The notes under the pieces: generated by a model
Database searches by the model: none
Told to the model about the DNA's origin: nothing
What the model saw: only the letters and a program-made list of their open reading frames with translations
NCBI GenBank assembly: GCA_917880885.1
Contig: OU862908.1
Span: 11,271,501-11,335,500, forward strand
DNA from: Limnephilus marmoratus
Taxonomy: Eukaryota > Arthropoda > Insecta > Trichoptera > Limnephilidae
Direction: 5' to 3'
DNA: 64,000 bases
Translations under genes and position numbers: made by a program
Part shown: positions 55,989 to 64,000 of the stretch, in pieces
Layout: each line of letters begins with the position of its first letter
Numbering within the stretch: position 1 is the first letter of the stretch

Positions 55989-56670
55989 TCTTTTAATATA
56001 TAAAACAAAGTCGGGTTAGTTACACCATTTATAACTCGAGAACGGCACAACCGATTTTTATGATCATTCATTTGTTGGATTTGTCTCCGCCCCGAATAGC
56101 AGAAATCGGAAAAATATACGAAAAAAATTAAGTACAAAATTCTTTTCCTCATACATTTTGTAGGAACAAATTCTCGTCTTTTGAAAGAGCTGCAGGAATA
56201 TTGTGATAAGCTGATGAGTATCATATTAAGTAGTGAGTGAATTCCAAAAATTCAAAAAAGTCAAATGTTAATGCGCTGATTCACGCTGATTGTTTTGCTT
56301 TTATTCTTAAACATATAATGCTGCCTCACTTTCTTACACACTAAATATCAACAGTCAAATATGGGTCAAACGGTGAATGTATATCTGCACCCTCCAAAGG
56401 AAAAATACAATAATTATAATAAATCTCCCTCGTACGTATAAAAAAAAAGAAACGCAATTCCCTAAGTAAGTGGCAAAGTAAGAAAATAACAAATATTATA
56501 AATCCGTACACAACGCCCTCTCTAATACAATAAAAGACGGACAGTTGCGCATCGATAATTGCTTCATTGTGTAATTTTTAACTTAATAAAAAAAAAATTC
56601 TGCTTAGAAGTTAACACAACACTAAGACTTATTGATTTTGAGGCGGTACGAAGTTCGCCGGGTCAGCTAG
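55989..56670 (+). mobile_element. Non-autonomous Helitron (second family)
   Basis: The 5' end TCTTTTAATATATAAAACA and the next GTCGGGTTAGTTACACC, AACTCGAGAACGGC and AACCGATTTTTATGATC are the classic Helitron 5' region seen in many insects. The 3' end GTTCGCCGGGTCAGCTAG (CTAG 56667-56670) is followed by T. No Rep/helicase frame. It differs from the family at 11198 and 32970. Confidence 0.8.
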
Positions 56671-57728
56671 TTAAATTGTAACATTTGCTGCTAGCGTCGT
56701 GAGCGATTCGCAAATTTCGCATGATTTGGTTGGCAGCATTGCACTCCGAAGGGGCGGCAGATGTTTCAAGATGCTTCGGAAAAAGTTCGGGCGCTTCAGT
56801 TGACGGGAGTACCACAGATCGAGCAGGTGTTTTTGTGTGACGGGCTGTTGTATGGCTGGACTCAAGACATTTTGGATCACGAGAAGTGAGATTTAAATTA
56901 CTTATATTTTTAACAGATCGAGATTGTGCTTTATAGATTATTTTTAGGGATTACTGATTCATAAATATGTTACGTTTTACGTCACAGGCGCCCATCAGTA
57001 ATTTTCTTATGTCGTTACAATATAATTTCTTTCTTATTGACACGTGTCGAGTAACTTTAAACATTTACAGCTGGGTACGATACATCGTAACCAGTCACCC
57101 CTGATGATTAATTCTGTTGTTTAACTTAGAGTCTCATAGCGAATCATTATAATATGTTCCAAGGGCAGGGTTTGATTTTTTTACAATAAATTATACATTG
57201 TTCACATACCTACTTATTATTGCTACCTAACCTCATTGCTTGCTTGCTGGCTTTGTATGTGATTATTTATTCTATTCATGGATGGATGACCAGGTTTGGA
57301 GGGAATGAATTACAAGTAAGTATTAAACGTCACATTGGCGCGCTTCGGCTGAACCTGTCTATGTTTGTTTTTTCTCGCACGTGTTCGCGGTAGTGTTGTT
57401 CACGATTATCAAATGGTTTTTACATCTCGATCTGTTATTAATTTGATTCTCACTTTTCCTTGGGTTTATAACAGCCCGTCCCACGACTAACTTGCCGATC
57501 TGATATTTTTAATACATAGTTTCACACAGTTTTTTTTTGCCTTGGTTTCCGTCAACTCATCGGCGTTATTACGCTTTTAACTCATTTTGGCTGCTCAGTT
57601 CGCTGGCAGCATACATTATTTATTATTTTCTTAGAATTGGTGATTGCATGTGCATTGTCATTTTTCATGTCGTGTTGTTGCATGTATTCTAATAATTTTC
57701 TTTCTACCCTACAATCGAGAAATAGGTT
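56671..57728 (+). other. Upstream leader of the Ty3/gypsy element, LTR not delimited
   Basis: About 1.06 kb between the Helitron and gag. It should contain the 5' LTR and primer-binding site. No duplicate of this sequence was found 3' of pol within the window. TTGGCGCGC after GTCACA at about 57331-57343 is a weak candidate for an LTR end plus primer-binding site. Confidence 0.35.
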
Positions 57729-58736
57729 ATGGATGAAGGAGTAGGTACAAGAAGTAGAACAGCGGCAAAATTCATCATGGCGAAACAGGATGATACACCG
57801 GCGGGGTCCGGTTCAGCTTTGTCAATTCCGTCACTTCCGTCGTTTCCGGTTCACAAGTGGAACCTCACCTTTGATGGCTCTGCGGATGTCAGAAATTTCT
57901 TAGAACGGGTAGAAGAACTTGCTGTCGCTAGAAACGTAAGTTATGCTTCTCTTTTTTCTTCTGCAGTCGAATTGTTTTCAGGGCAGGCGCTACAATGGTT
58001 CAGAGTAAACCGCTCCGCTTTCTCATCTTGGGCGGACATTGTGGTTGCGTTAAAAAACGAATTTGAGCTTTTAGACCATGAAAAGAGGTTATTGGCACAA
58101 ATAAGATTGACGTTTCAAGGTCAGAAAGAGAATTTTAGTTCTTTTATCACTCGTGTTCAATTGCTGAATAATCGTTTGTCCACTAGGTTGCCGGATGATG
58201 AGATCCTAGACATTTTGCGGAGTAATATGTTGCCAAGATATATTCAGAAACTTTCTCTTTCGGAGATCCCTGATTTGTTAACCTTAAAAAAATTAGGTAG
58301 GATGATTGAGTTGGCCGACAGCCGTTCAAACGACAGATCAAACACTAGTAATTCTCATCCTATTAATTATTCTAGTAACAAAGGTAATCAGAGGAATCAC
58401 AGTAAATCTAATTTTTCTAGAAATAACTTTTCTGGTAATAGAGGCAATGAGAGGTATTCGAATGATTTACATTTGTCTAGGAACAACCATGCTGGCAATA
58501 GTAATAATAACAGAGATTGCAACAATTTGAATTTTTCTAGAAACAATTATTCTAACAATAGAGATGGTTATGTAAATTCTGCCGATCCTAATTTCAACTT
58601 CAGGAATAACCGTCGTGATTTTTCGAATGTTTTGCATAACCCGTCAAATGTGAATTCTAGGGAGGTGCACTGCTTTCGCTGCGGGCGTCCGGGGGTCAAG
58701 GCTCCTCTCTGCGGCTGCCGTCCTCAAAAAAACTGA
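57729..58736 (+). CDS. gag: Ty3/gypsy Gag
   Basis: 335 codons. Residues about 35-190 carry the retrotransposon Gag/capsid fold signature (FSGQALQWFRVNRSAFSSWADIVVALKNEF, QIRLTFQGQKENFSSFITRVQLLN, ILRSNMLPRYI). Residues about 195-310 are a low-complexity Asn/Arg/Ser linker with repeated SRNN units. Near the C-terminus is C-F-R-C-G-R-P-G-V-K-A-P-L-C, a zinc knuckle with exact CX2CX4-X-X4C spacing in which the usual His is Val. The stop TGA overlaps the pol ATG by one base. The start at 57729 is the first ATG of the open frame; a second Met lies at codon 17. Confidence 0.9.
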   Translation: MDEGVGTRSRTAAKFIMAKQDDTPAGSGSALSIPSLPSFPVHKWNLTFDGSADVRNFLERVEELAVARNVSYASLFSSAVELFSGQALQWFRVNRSAFSSWADIVVALKNEFELLDHEKRLLAQIRLTFQGQKENFSSFITRVQLLNNRLSTRLPDDEILDILRSNMLPRYIQKLSLSEIPDLLTLKKLGRMIELADSRSNDRSNTSNSHPINYSSNKGNQRNHSKSNFSRNNFSGNRGNERYSNDLHLSRNNHAGNSNNNRDCNNLNFSRNNYSNNRDGYVNSADPNFNFRNNRRDFSNVLHNPSNVNSREVHCFRCGRPGVKAPLCGCRPQKN

Positions 58737-58738
58737 TG
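58727..58738 (+). promoter_or_regulatory. Candidate -1 ribosomal frameshift site with overlapping stop-start
   Basis: In the gag frame the sequence is CA[A AAA AAC] TGA, an ideal X XXY YYZ slippery heptamer directly before the gag stop. The pol frame is -1 to gag, so a slip here would enter pol. The stop also overlaps the pol start (TGATG), which offers reinitiation as a second possible mechanism. The choice between them is not determined by sequence. Confidence 0.65.
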
Positions 58739-61700
58739 GCCCGTGAGGTCCTGTCGGTGGGCGCTATGACGTCTGCGTTTGCCGAGATTACTTCACGGGA
58801 ATGGGTTTTGTGGCTGGATACCGTAAGAGATTTTTATAAGAATTTAAGGACTTCGAAGGAGGTGCGAGCGGCCAACAGGGACGGCCGTCCTTACATCTCT
58901 TTCCAAGTTTTGAGCACAGGCTACTCTGGTCTTCTAGACTCTGGGTCGCACGTTTCGATTTTAGGAAATAACTTTCATCGTAAATTTTTAGATTTAGGTT
59001 TCAATTTGTCAAAATTGGATTCTGATTTCGCTCTAGTATCGGCGACTGGTCATTCGGTTACCTGTTCTTACAAAATAGCTCTCCCGGTGCGTTTTGAAAA
59101 TGTTGTTAGAACGTTCAATTTTGTTATTATGCCAGACATTAAATCTGACATTATTCTGGGTTGTGACTTTTGGAAAGTTTTCAACATCTGTCCTAAGATC
59201 TCAAAATTAATGTCTTGTAATGATTCTGTTAGTAGTGTTCGAGCATCGAATAGTATTGGGCTGGATAGTGAGAAAAATTTATCTCAATCCCAACGCTCCG
59301 TCTTGAACGTTGTAGTTCAGGAGTACATGGATTACTCAGGAGATCGGTTAGGCAGGACAGGGTTAGAACATCATGTCATAGACACGGGTGATGTGCCTCC
59401 TATCAAACAAAGGGTTTATCCCATTTCTCCGCACTTACTTCCGGAAGTACATAGGGAGCTTGACAGACTCCTAGAGTTAGGTGTGGTAGAACCGAGCAAC
59501 AGCTCGTGGAATAATCCCATTGTTCTGGTACCTAAGAAAAATGGCACATTCAGGCTATGCCTCGACAGCAGACGCTTAAACGCCGTCTCGAAACGCGACG
59601 CCTACAATTTACCGTTAATCTCAGACATTCTCAATAGCTTGGGTGGTGCTCGTTTTCTATCAACTTTGGACTTAAATGATGCCTTTTTCCAAATTCCGCT
59701 AGACGAAAAGTCTAAGGAGAAAACCGCGTTCACGATACCCAAGCGAGGGTTGTTTCATTTCGTCACAATGCCGTTCGGTTTACATGGTGCTAGCTCCCGG
59801 ATGATGCGGCTGATGGATAAAGTGTTAGGGCCTGAATTTGATGGCAAAGTCTTTTGTTACTTAGATGACATCATCATTATTAGTTCATCTTTCGAAGAAC
59901 ATATTTATCTCTTGAGGAAGGTTAAACAGAGACTACAGGCCGCCGGTCTTACGATTAATGTGCAGAAATCCGTTTTCTGCAGGGACTCACTCAAATACCT
60001 AGGTTTTGTCATTGATGATAAAGGTCTCCGCACAGATCCGGATAAAGTCAAGGCAATTGTTGATTTTCCGACCCCTTCGTCACAAAAGAGCTTACGTAGA
60101 TTCATTGGGGTACTCTCGTGGTATAAGAGATTCATTTTCAATTTTTCTAGCATTGCTTCACCTTTGTATAATTTAACAAAGAAAGAATTCGCGGGTAAGA
60201 AATTTGTGTGGAATGATCAAGCGCAATTAGCATTCTCAAAACTTAAAAACATTCTTGTATCCGCTCCGGTTCTCGCATGTCCTGATTTCAAGAAACCATT
60301 CACGATTAGCGTAGATGCTTCAAATGTAGGGCTCGGAGCATGTCTTTCACAAATGGATGATAAGGGGTTAGAACACCCTATTTCTTTCATTTCAAGAACA
60401 CTTTCTGCTCAAGAGAGGAACCACTCTACCACAGAAAGAGAGTTAAATGCTATGATTTTCGCGTTGGAAAAATTCAGGGGTTATATTGAGGGTTCGCCTA
60501 TTCCGGTAAAGATTATAACAGACCACTACAGCCTGAAGTGGTTGACCAGCTTAAAATCGCCTTCAGGACGGCTCGCGCGCTGGGCAGTCAGGTTACAACA
60601 GTTCAATTTTGAAATTATTCATAGAAACGGTAAGGACAATGTAATTCCTGACGCGTTATCACGGGATCCTTTACAGGTTAATACGATCAGTCAAAATTTT
60701 TCTACATCGGACCAATGGTACGTCAAATTAAAGGAGAAAATTTTGGCAAATCCTGAGAAGTATCCGGCGTGGAGAATTACTAACGATAGGCTCTATAAAC
60801 ATATCCAGAGTATGGAGGCTTTACATAGGTCCTACGACTGGAAAGAGGTAGTTCCGAAGGAACTCAGGAATAGTTTAATTGTACAGCACCATGTTCCTCC
60901 TACTTGCGCCCACTTTGGGATTTTAAAAACCCTGAACAGAATTAGACACAAATATTATTGGCCTAAAATGTCTGCTGATGTAAAAGCTTTCATCGGTAAA
61001 TGTCAGATATGCTTAGGTTACAAGAGTACTAATTTGTTACCGCCAGGTTTGATGGGAAATCCCAAATTGGTTCAGCGCCCTTGGCAAATGATTGCAACTG
61101 ATTTACTGGGGCCTTATCCGAGTTCATACAAGAAAGGTTATACTTATCTCTTGGTAGTTTCTGATTTCTTTTCTAAGTACACGAGGCTGTTCCCGCTGAG
61201 GAAGGCTACTGGGTTGAATATTGCTTCCATTTTAGAGAATGAAATTTTCCTGAAGTTTGGAGTTCCGGACACCATTGTGTTGGACAATGGTCCTCAATAC
61301 ATTTCACGTGATATGAAAGCTTTAGCCAATAAGTTTCATATTCGTCACCTGTTTTATAACTGCAGATATCATCCTCAGAACAATCCTGTGGAACGTGTTA
61401 ACAAGGTTTTGGTAGCAGCGCTTGGTTCGTATGTTGGATCTGACCACAGAACCTGGGCGAATCATCTTCCAGAAATTGAGTTAGCCATTAACACGGCAGT
61501 CCATGAAGTCACAGGTTACACTCCGTTTTTTCTCAACTTTGGCAGAGAGATCATCATTTCAGGAAAAGATTATTTAGGCACTGATTTCAATGCTGAAGAA
61601 ATTACGTTTGCTAAGCGTGACTCTTGGGCGTCAGGTTTAGAAGAATTGAATGACATTTTTTCACAGGTACGGACATCGTTAAGGCAGTCATACGAACGGA

Positions 61701-61951
61701 ACAAGCTGAACTACAACTTGCGTCGTAGAGATATTCAATTTAGGGTTGGGGAAACCGTATGGAGGCGATCATTCGTATTATCAGATGCAAGTAAACACTT
61801 TTCAGCAAAATTGGCACCTAAATTCATTAGGAGCAAGATTATTGGGAAAATTTCTCCAGTAGCATATCAGTTAGCTGACATGAATGGCAAAAAACTGGGT
61901 ATTTATCATTTAAAAGACATTATTAAATCTGAAACTCCAGTTGATCGTTAG
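58736..61951 (+). CDS. pol: Ty3/gypsy Pol: protease, reverse transcriptase, RNase H, integrase
   Basis: 1071 codons in the order PR-RT-RH-IN that defines Ty3/gypsy. Aspartic protease DSG is at 68-70. RT motifs include LVPKKNGTFRLCLDSRRLN, FLSTLDLNDAFFQIPL, TMPFGLHGAS and catalytic YLDD at about 375-378. RNase H shows ISVDASNVGLGACLS (about 525), TTERELNAM and ITDHYSLKWL. Integrase has the HHCC finger (H...H...CQIC, about 716-755) and D,D,E in ATDLLGP (about 788), VLDNGPQY (about 848) and NPVERVNK (about 883). No internal stops, and all catalytic residues are present. No envelope frame follows. The element looks recently active, although its LTRs are not delimited. Confidence 0.95.
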   Translation: MAREVLSVGAMTSAFAEITSREWVLWLDTVRDFYKNLRTSKEVRAANRDGRPYISFQVLSTGYSGLLDSGSHVSILGNNFHRKFLDLGFNLSKLDSDFALVSATGHSVTCSYKIALPVRFENVVRTFNFVIMPDIKSDIILGCDFWKVFNICPKISKLMSCNDSVSSVRASNSIGLDSEKNLSQSQRSVLNVVVQEYMDYSGDRLGRTGLEHHVIDTGDVPPIKQRVYPISPHLLPEVHRELDRLLELGVVEPSNSSWNNPIVLVPKKNGTFRLCLDSRRLNAVSKRDAYNLPLISDILNSLGGARFLSTLDLNDAFFQIPLDEKSKEKTAFTIPKRGLFHFVTMPFGLHGASSRMMRLMDKVLGPEFDGKVFCYLDDIIIISSSFEEHIYLLRKVKQRLQAAGLTINVQKSVFCRDSLKYLGFVIDDKGLRTDPDKVKAIVDFPTPSSQKSLRRFIGVLSWYKRFIFNFSSIASPLYNLTKKEFAGKKFVWNDQAQLAFSKLKNILVSAPVLACPDFKKPFTISVDASNVGLGACLSQMDDKGLEHPISFISRTLSAQERNHSTTERELNAMIFALEKFRGYIEGSPIPVKIITDHYSLKWLTSLKSPSGRLARWAVRLQQFNFEIIHRNGKDNVIPDALSRDPLQVNTISQNFSTSDQWYVKLKEKILANPEKYPAWRITNDRLYKHIQSMEALHRSYDWKEVVPKELRNSLIVQHHVPPTCAHFGILKTLNRIRHKYYWPKMSADVKAFIGKCQICLGYKSTNLLPPGLMGNPKLVQRPWQMIATDLLGPYPSSYKKGYTYLLVVSDFFSKYTRLFPLRKATGLNIASILENEIFLKFGVPDTIVLDNGPQYISRDMKALANKFHIRHLFYNCRYHPQNNPVERVNKVLVAALGSYVGSDHRTWANHLPEIELAINTAVHEVTGYTPFFLNFGREIIISGKDYLGTDFNAEEITFAKRDSWASGLEELNDIFSQVRTSLRQSYERNKLNYNLRRRDIQFRVGETVWRRSFVLSDASKHFSAKLAPKFIRSKIIGKISPVAYQLADMNGKKLGIYHLKDIIKSETPVDR

Positions 61952-63479
61952 GGTTATTTCAATAGGGGTTGGGTTTTTCTTATCTCCGTTGAGAGATTTT
62001 CTTTGTCATTTTATTTGAATGTTATATGTGTTCTAAGTATTTGCATGCATATCCAGCAATTGCATGTGGATCATTCAGCGTGGTGACGTGACTTATCCTT
62101 ACGTCCTCACGTTGATTGCATTGTCCTTGTCAGTGTTTGTGTTTTCAGATATTACACGTATGTGTTGTACCTTGCAAGTGTATAATGCGTATACTTAAGC
62201 ATATGAAGTTCAACGTGTGAAAGTGACTGATCATCATTTTCATACATTGAATTTACTTGTAATTTCGGTTTGTTTCCCTGTAGCAAAACCGTTTTTACAT
62301 AGTTTTTCAAAACCTTTTATTTTAATTTTTATTGAACTATTTACTGTGTATTTTTGCGGATGTATAGAGGTGTTTAGCGTAGTATCATTATTGCTATTAG
62401 TGTGTAGAAACCTAGAATACCTTATTGTTTCACTTACATTATGTTGGTGTCTTTTGGAATAATTTCCATGGGAAAAAAAATATATATATTTATATGAAAA
62501 AGGCTATAGCTTCAGAAGCTCAAAATCATCTATTTTTCATATCGTTTTAGGAAACGTATGGCATGGGCATTGTTCCAATTTGTTTACTCTGGTTATGGTG
62601 ATGGTTGTTTTTCACACGCAATAGTGAACATATTCCTTAAGGTTCTATTCTATGATACTTAAGTTATTATTTTATGATATACATAACATCGGTACATATA
62701 TTTGATGAGTAAGCATAATATAAATACATTTATTAAGTTAATTCCGCTGTGGATTTTTGTTTTAAGATTATTATAAAGGGTTTTGTAATTGTTTTGTTTT
62801 ACAATATTGGTTAAACAATTTTTAATTCCATGGTCAATTTCTGGATGCATTTTATCCTCTATTTATACTAAAGATTTTGAACTTAGTTTGTTACTTCAAT
62901 TTATTTCCATATTCAACTGGTTGTTGGAGTTCGCTTAAGAGCTCGAGCGAATTTGAACACCCTGTCAAATGTGAGAAATACTAATTCTGTTAAAAGAGTT
63001 ACATATTTATTACAATAAATTATTGTCATATAGTTAATTGCTGATTACAATTATGCTATCTAAAACTAGGGGAATTATTCAAGTTCACATCCAATTTTAT
63101 TGGGATCTTCTATTTGGGTAACTTTTTTCGACAGAGGTCTTCATTCTGTGAGTGGGGTCATTACTTGCTTGAAGCTTAATGGTTTGATTCTCGGCTATTT
63201 ATTTTTTTGATCAACAGGTGTCAGGGGTGTTTTTTTTTCAAACTAGGATTTAAAATAAATGTTTGTGTTTGGACTTCAGTATTTTTATGTAATATCTTCC
63301 TCATTCAATTGAACTTTAGAATGTTAATTAGGTTTTCAGTCTTGCAGGTCATCTATGAGAGTTATTTACTTCCTTTTCAAATAATTTTTTTTGAAACATT
63401 TCATTTAGTAGGTAAAGCACATTTCATTCTTTACTTAACTTAGCTTTTTTCATGCAAATTTTACTCAGTAACATTATGT
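61952..63479 (+). other. 3' region of the Ty3/gypsy element, no env recognised
   Basis: About 1.5 kb of T-rich sequence without a long frame. Short frames (for example 62217-62462) have no recognisable domain. The 3' LTR is either here without a detectable partner or beyond the window. Confidence 0.4.
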
Positions 63480-63734
63480 AAGCTTTAGTGGAGCGGTTAG
63501 TTAGAAATCTCACTTCTGAATACTCTTCAGCGTCGCATTGTCAACCCTCATCAGCACGGGGAAATTTCTTCAATGTATGCAGAACCTCACTCAAGGATCT
63601 TCTTCAGCTTACACAAGATGCAGTCTTGATCATAATACATCTTCATTCTTTTGGACGGCAGAGCTAGCAGCGCGGGAAAAATTTCATCACCTACACAGAA
63701 CCTCACTTAATGACTTTCGTCTGCTCCAATTTGA
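63480..63734. repeat. Degenerate direct repeats preceding the 89-bp array
   Basis: Two related segments, CAGCACGGGGAAATTTCTTC...GCAGAACCTCACTCAAGGA near 63553 and CAGCGCGGGAAAAATTTCATC...CAGAACCTCACTTAATGAC near 63668, about 115 bp apart. Confidence 0.55.
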
Positions 63735-64000
63735 GATGTTTCATCGCTACCTTGGGCCATCTTGGGTCATCAGTTTTGGAAGAAAGAAATATCAGAAGAC
63801 GCTGAATTTGAGATTTCAGACCAAATGTTTCATCGCTACCTTGGGCCATCTTGGGTCATCAGTTTTGGAAGAAAGTAATATCAGAAGACGCTGAATTTGA
63901 GATTTCAGACCAAATGTTTCATCGCTACCTTGGGCCATCTTGGGTCATCAGTTTTGGAAGAAAGTAATATCAGAAGACGCTGAATTTGAGATTTCAGACC
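63735..64000. repeat. Tandem repeat, 89-bp unit, runs off the window
   Basis: TCATCGCTACCTTGGGCCAT occurs at 63741, 63830 and 63919, an exact 89-bp period. Units are nearly identical. The array continues past 64000, so copy number is unknown. It may be part of the 3' region of the Ty3/gypsy element. Confidence 0.9.

Noticed and set aside
57331..57345. Primer-binding site TTGGCGCGC for the Ty3/gypsy element
   Set aside because: It does not match a tRNA 3' end I know, and no LTR boundary is supported on its 5' side. Kept only as a weak candidate.
61952..63479. Envelope gene after pol (infectious retrovirus)
   Set aside because: No long frame, signal peptide, furin-like site or transmembrane pattern was found downstream of pol.

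Overview
The window reads as eukaryotic, repeat-dense, AT-rich DNA from an arthropod, most likely a lepidopteran. The grounds are repeated GTAGGTA/TAGGTACCTA strings, Helitron ends of the kind common in moths and butterflies, and a stretch at 8015-8482 that resembles a LINE 3' tail familiar from Lepidoptera. These are recognition-based, not computed. No complete host gene was found. Only two short exon-like pieces (212-346 and a THAP-like first exon at 12120-12196) look potentially host-derived.

Layout. 1-16 kb: scattered SINEs, two decayed LINE fragments (2076-2990, 14905-15840), an 86-bp tandem array, and a Helitron. 16-21.5 kb: several short terminal-inverted-repeat elements with readable target duplications, some nested in other repeats, plus a SINE inserted into a repeat whose uninterrupted copy lies at 28.9 kb. 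22.5-28.8 kb: a Penelope-like element (PLE) array of three near-identical units, two in tandem and one inverted, bounded as a whole by one 12-bp target duplication. Each unit end carries a hammerhead-ribozyme-like core. 30-40 kb: a 38-bp tandem array, Helitrons, SINEs, a hAT-like element and a perfect 82-bp-arm hairpin. 40.4-43.9 kb: a large inverted-repeat structure whose left end contains a second, well-formed hammerhead motif from a different PLE family. 44-46.4 kb: LINE relics. 47.3-51.6 kb: a non-LTR retrotransposon on the minus strand with both ORFs open. 53-56.7 kb: an internally duplicated SINE and a Helitron. 57.7-62 kb: a Ty3/gypsy-type retrotransposon with intact Gag and Pol frames. 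63.5-64 kb: an 89-bp tandem array running off the window.

The coding content therefore belongs almost wholly to mobile elements. The Ty3/gypsy Gag-Pol and the minus-strand LINE look recent, as their long frames are open. PLE unit A is nearly complete but is split by a frame change. Other LINE pieces are broken. The SINE family called S1 here shares its 3' end with the decayed LINE family at 2076-2990, so that LINE is its probable mobilising partner. Family names S1-S4, D1, D2 and R are labels for this annotation only.
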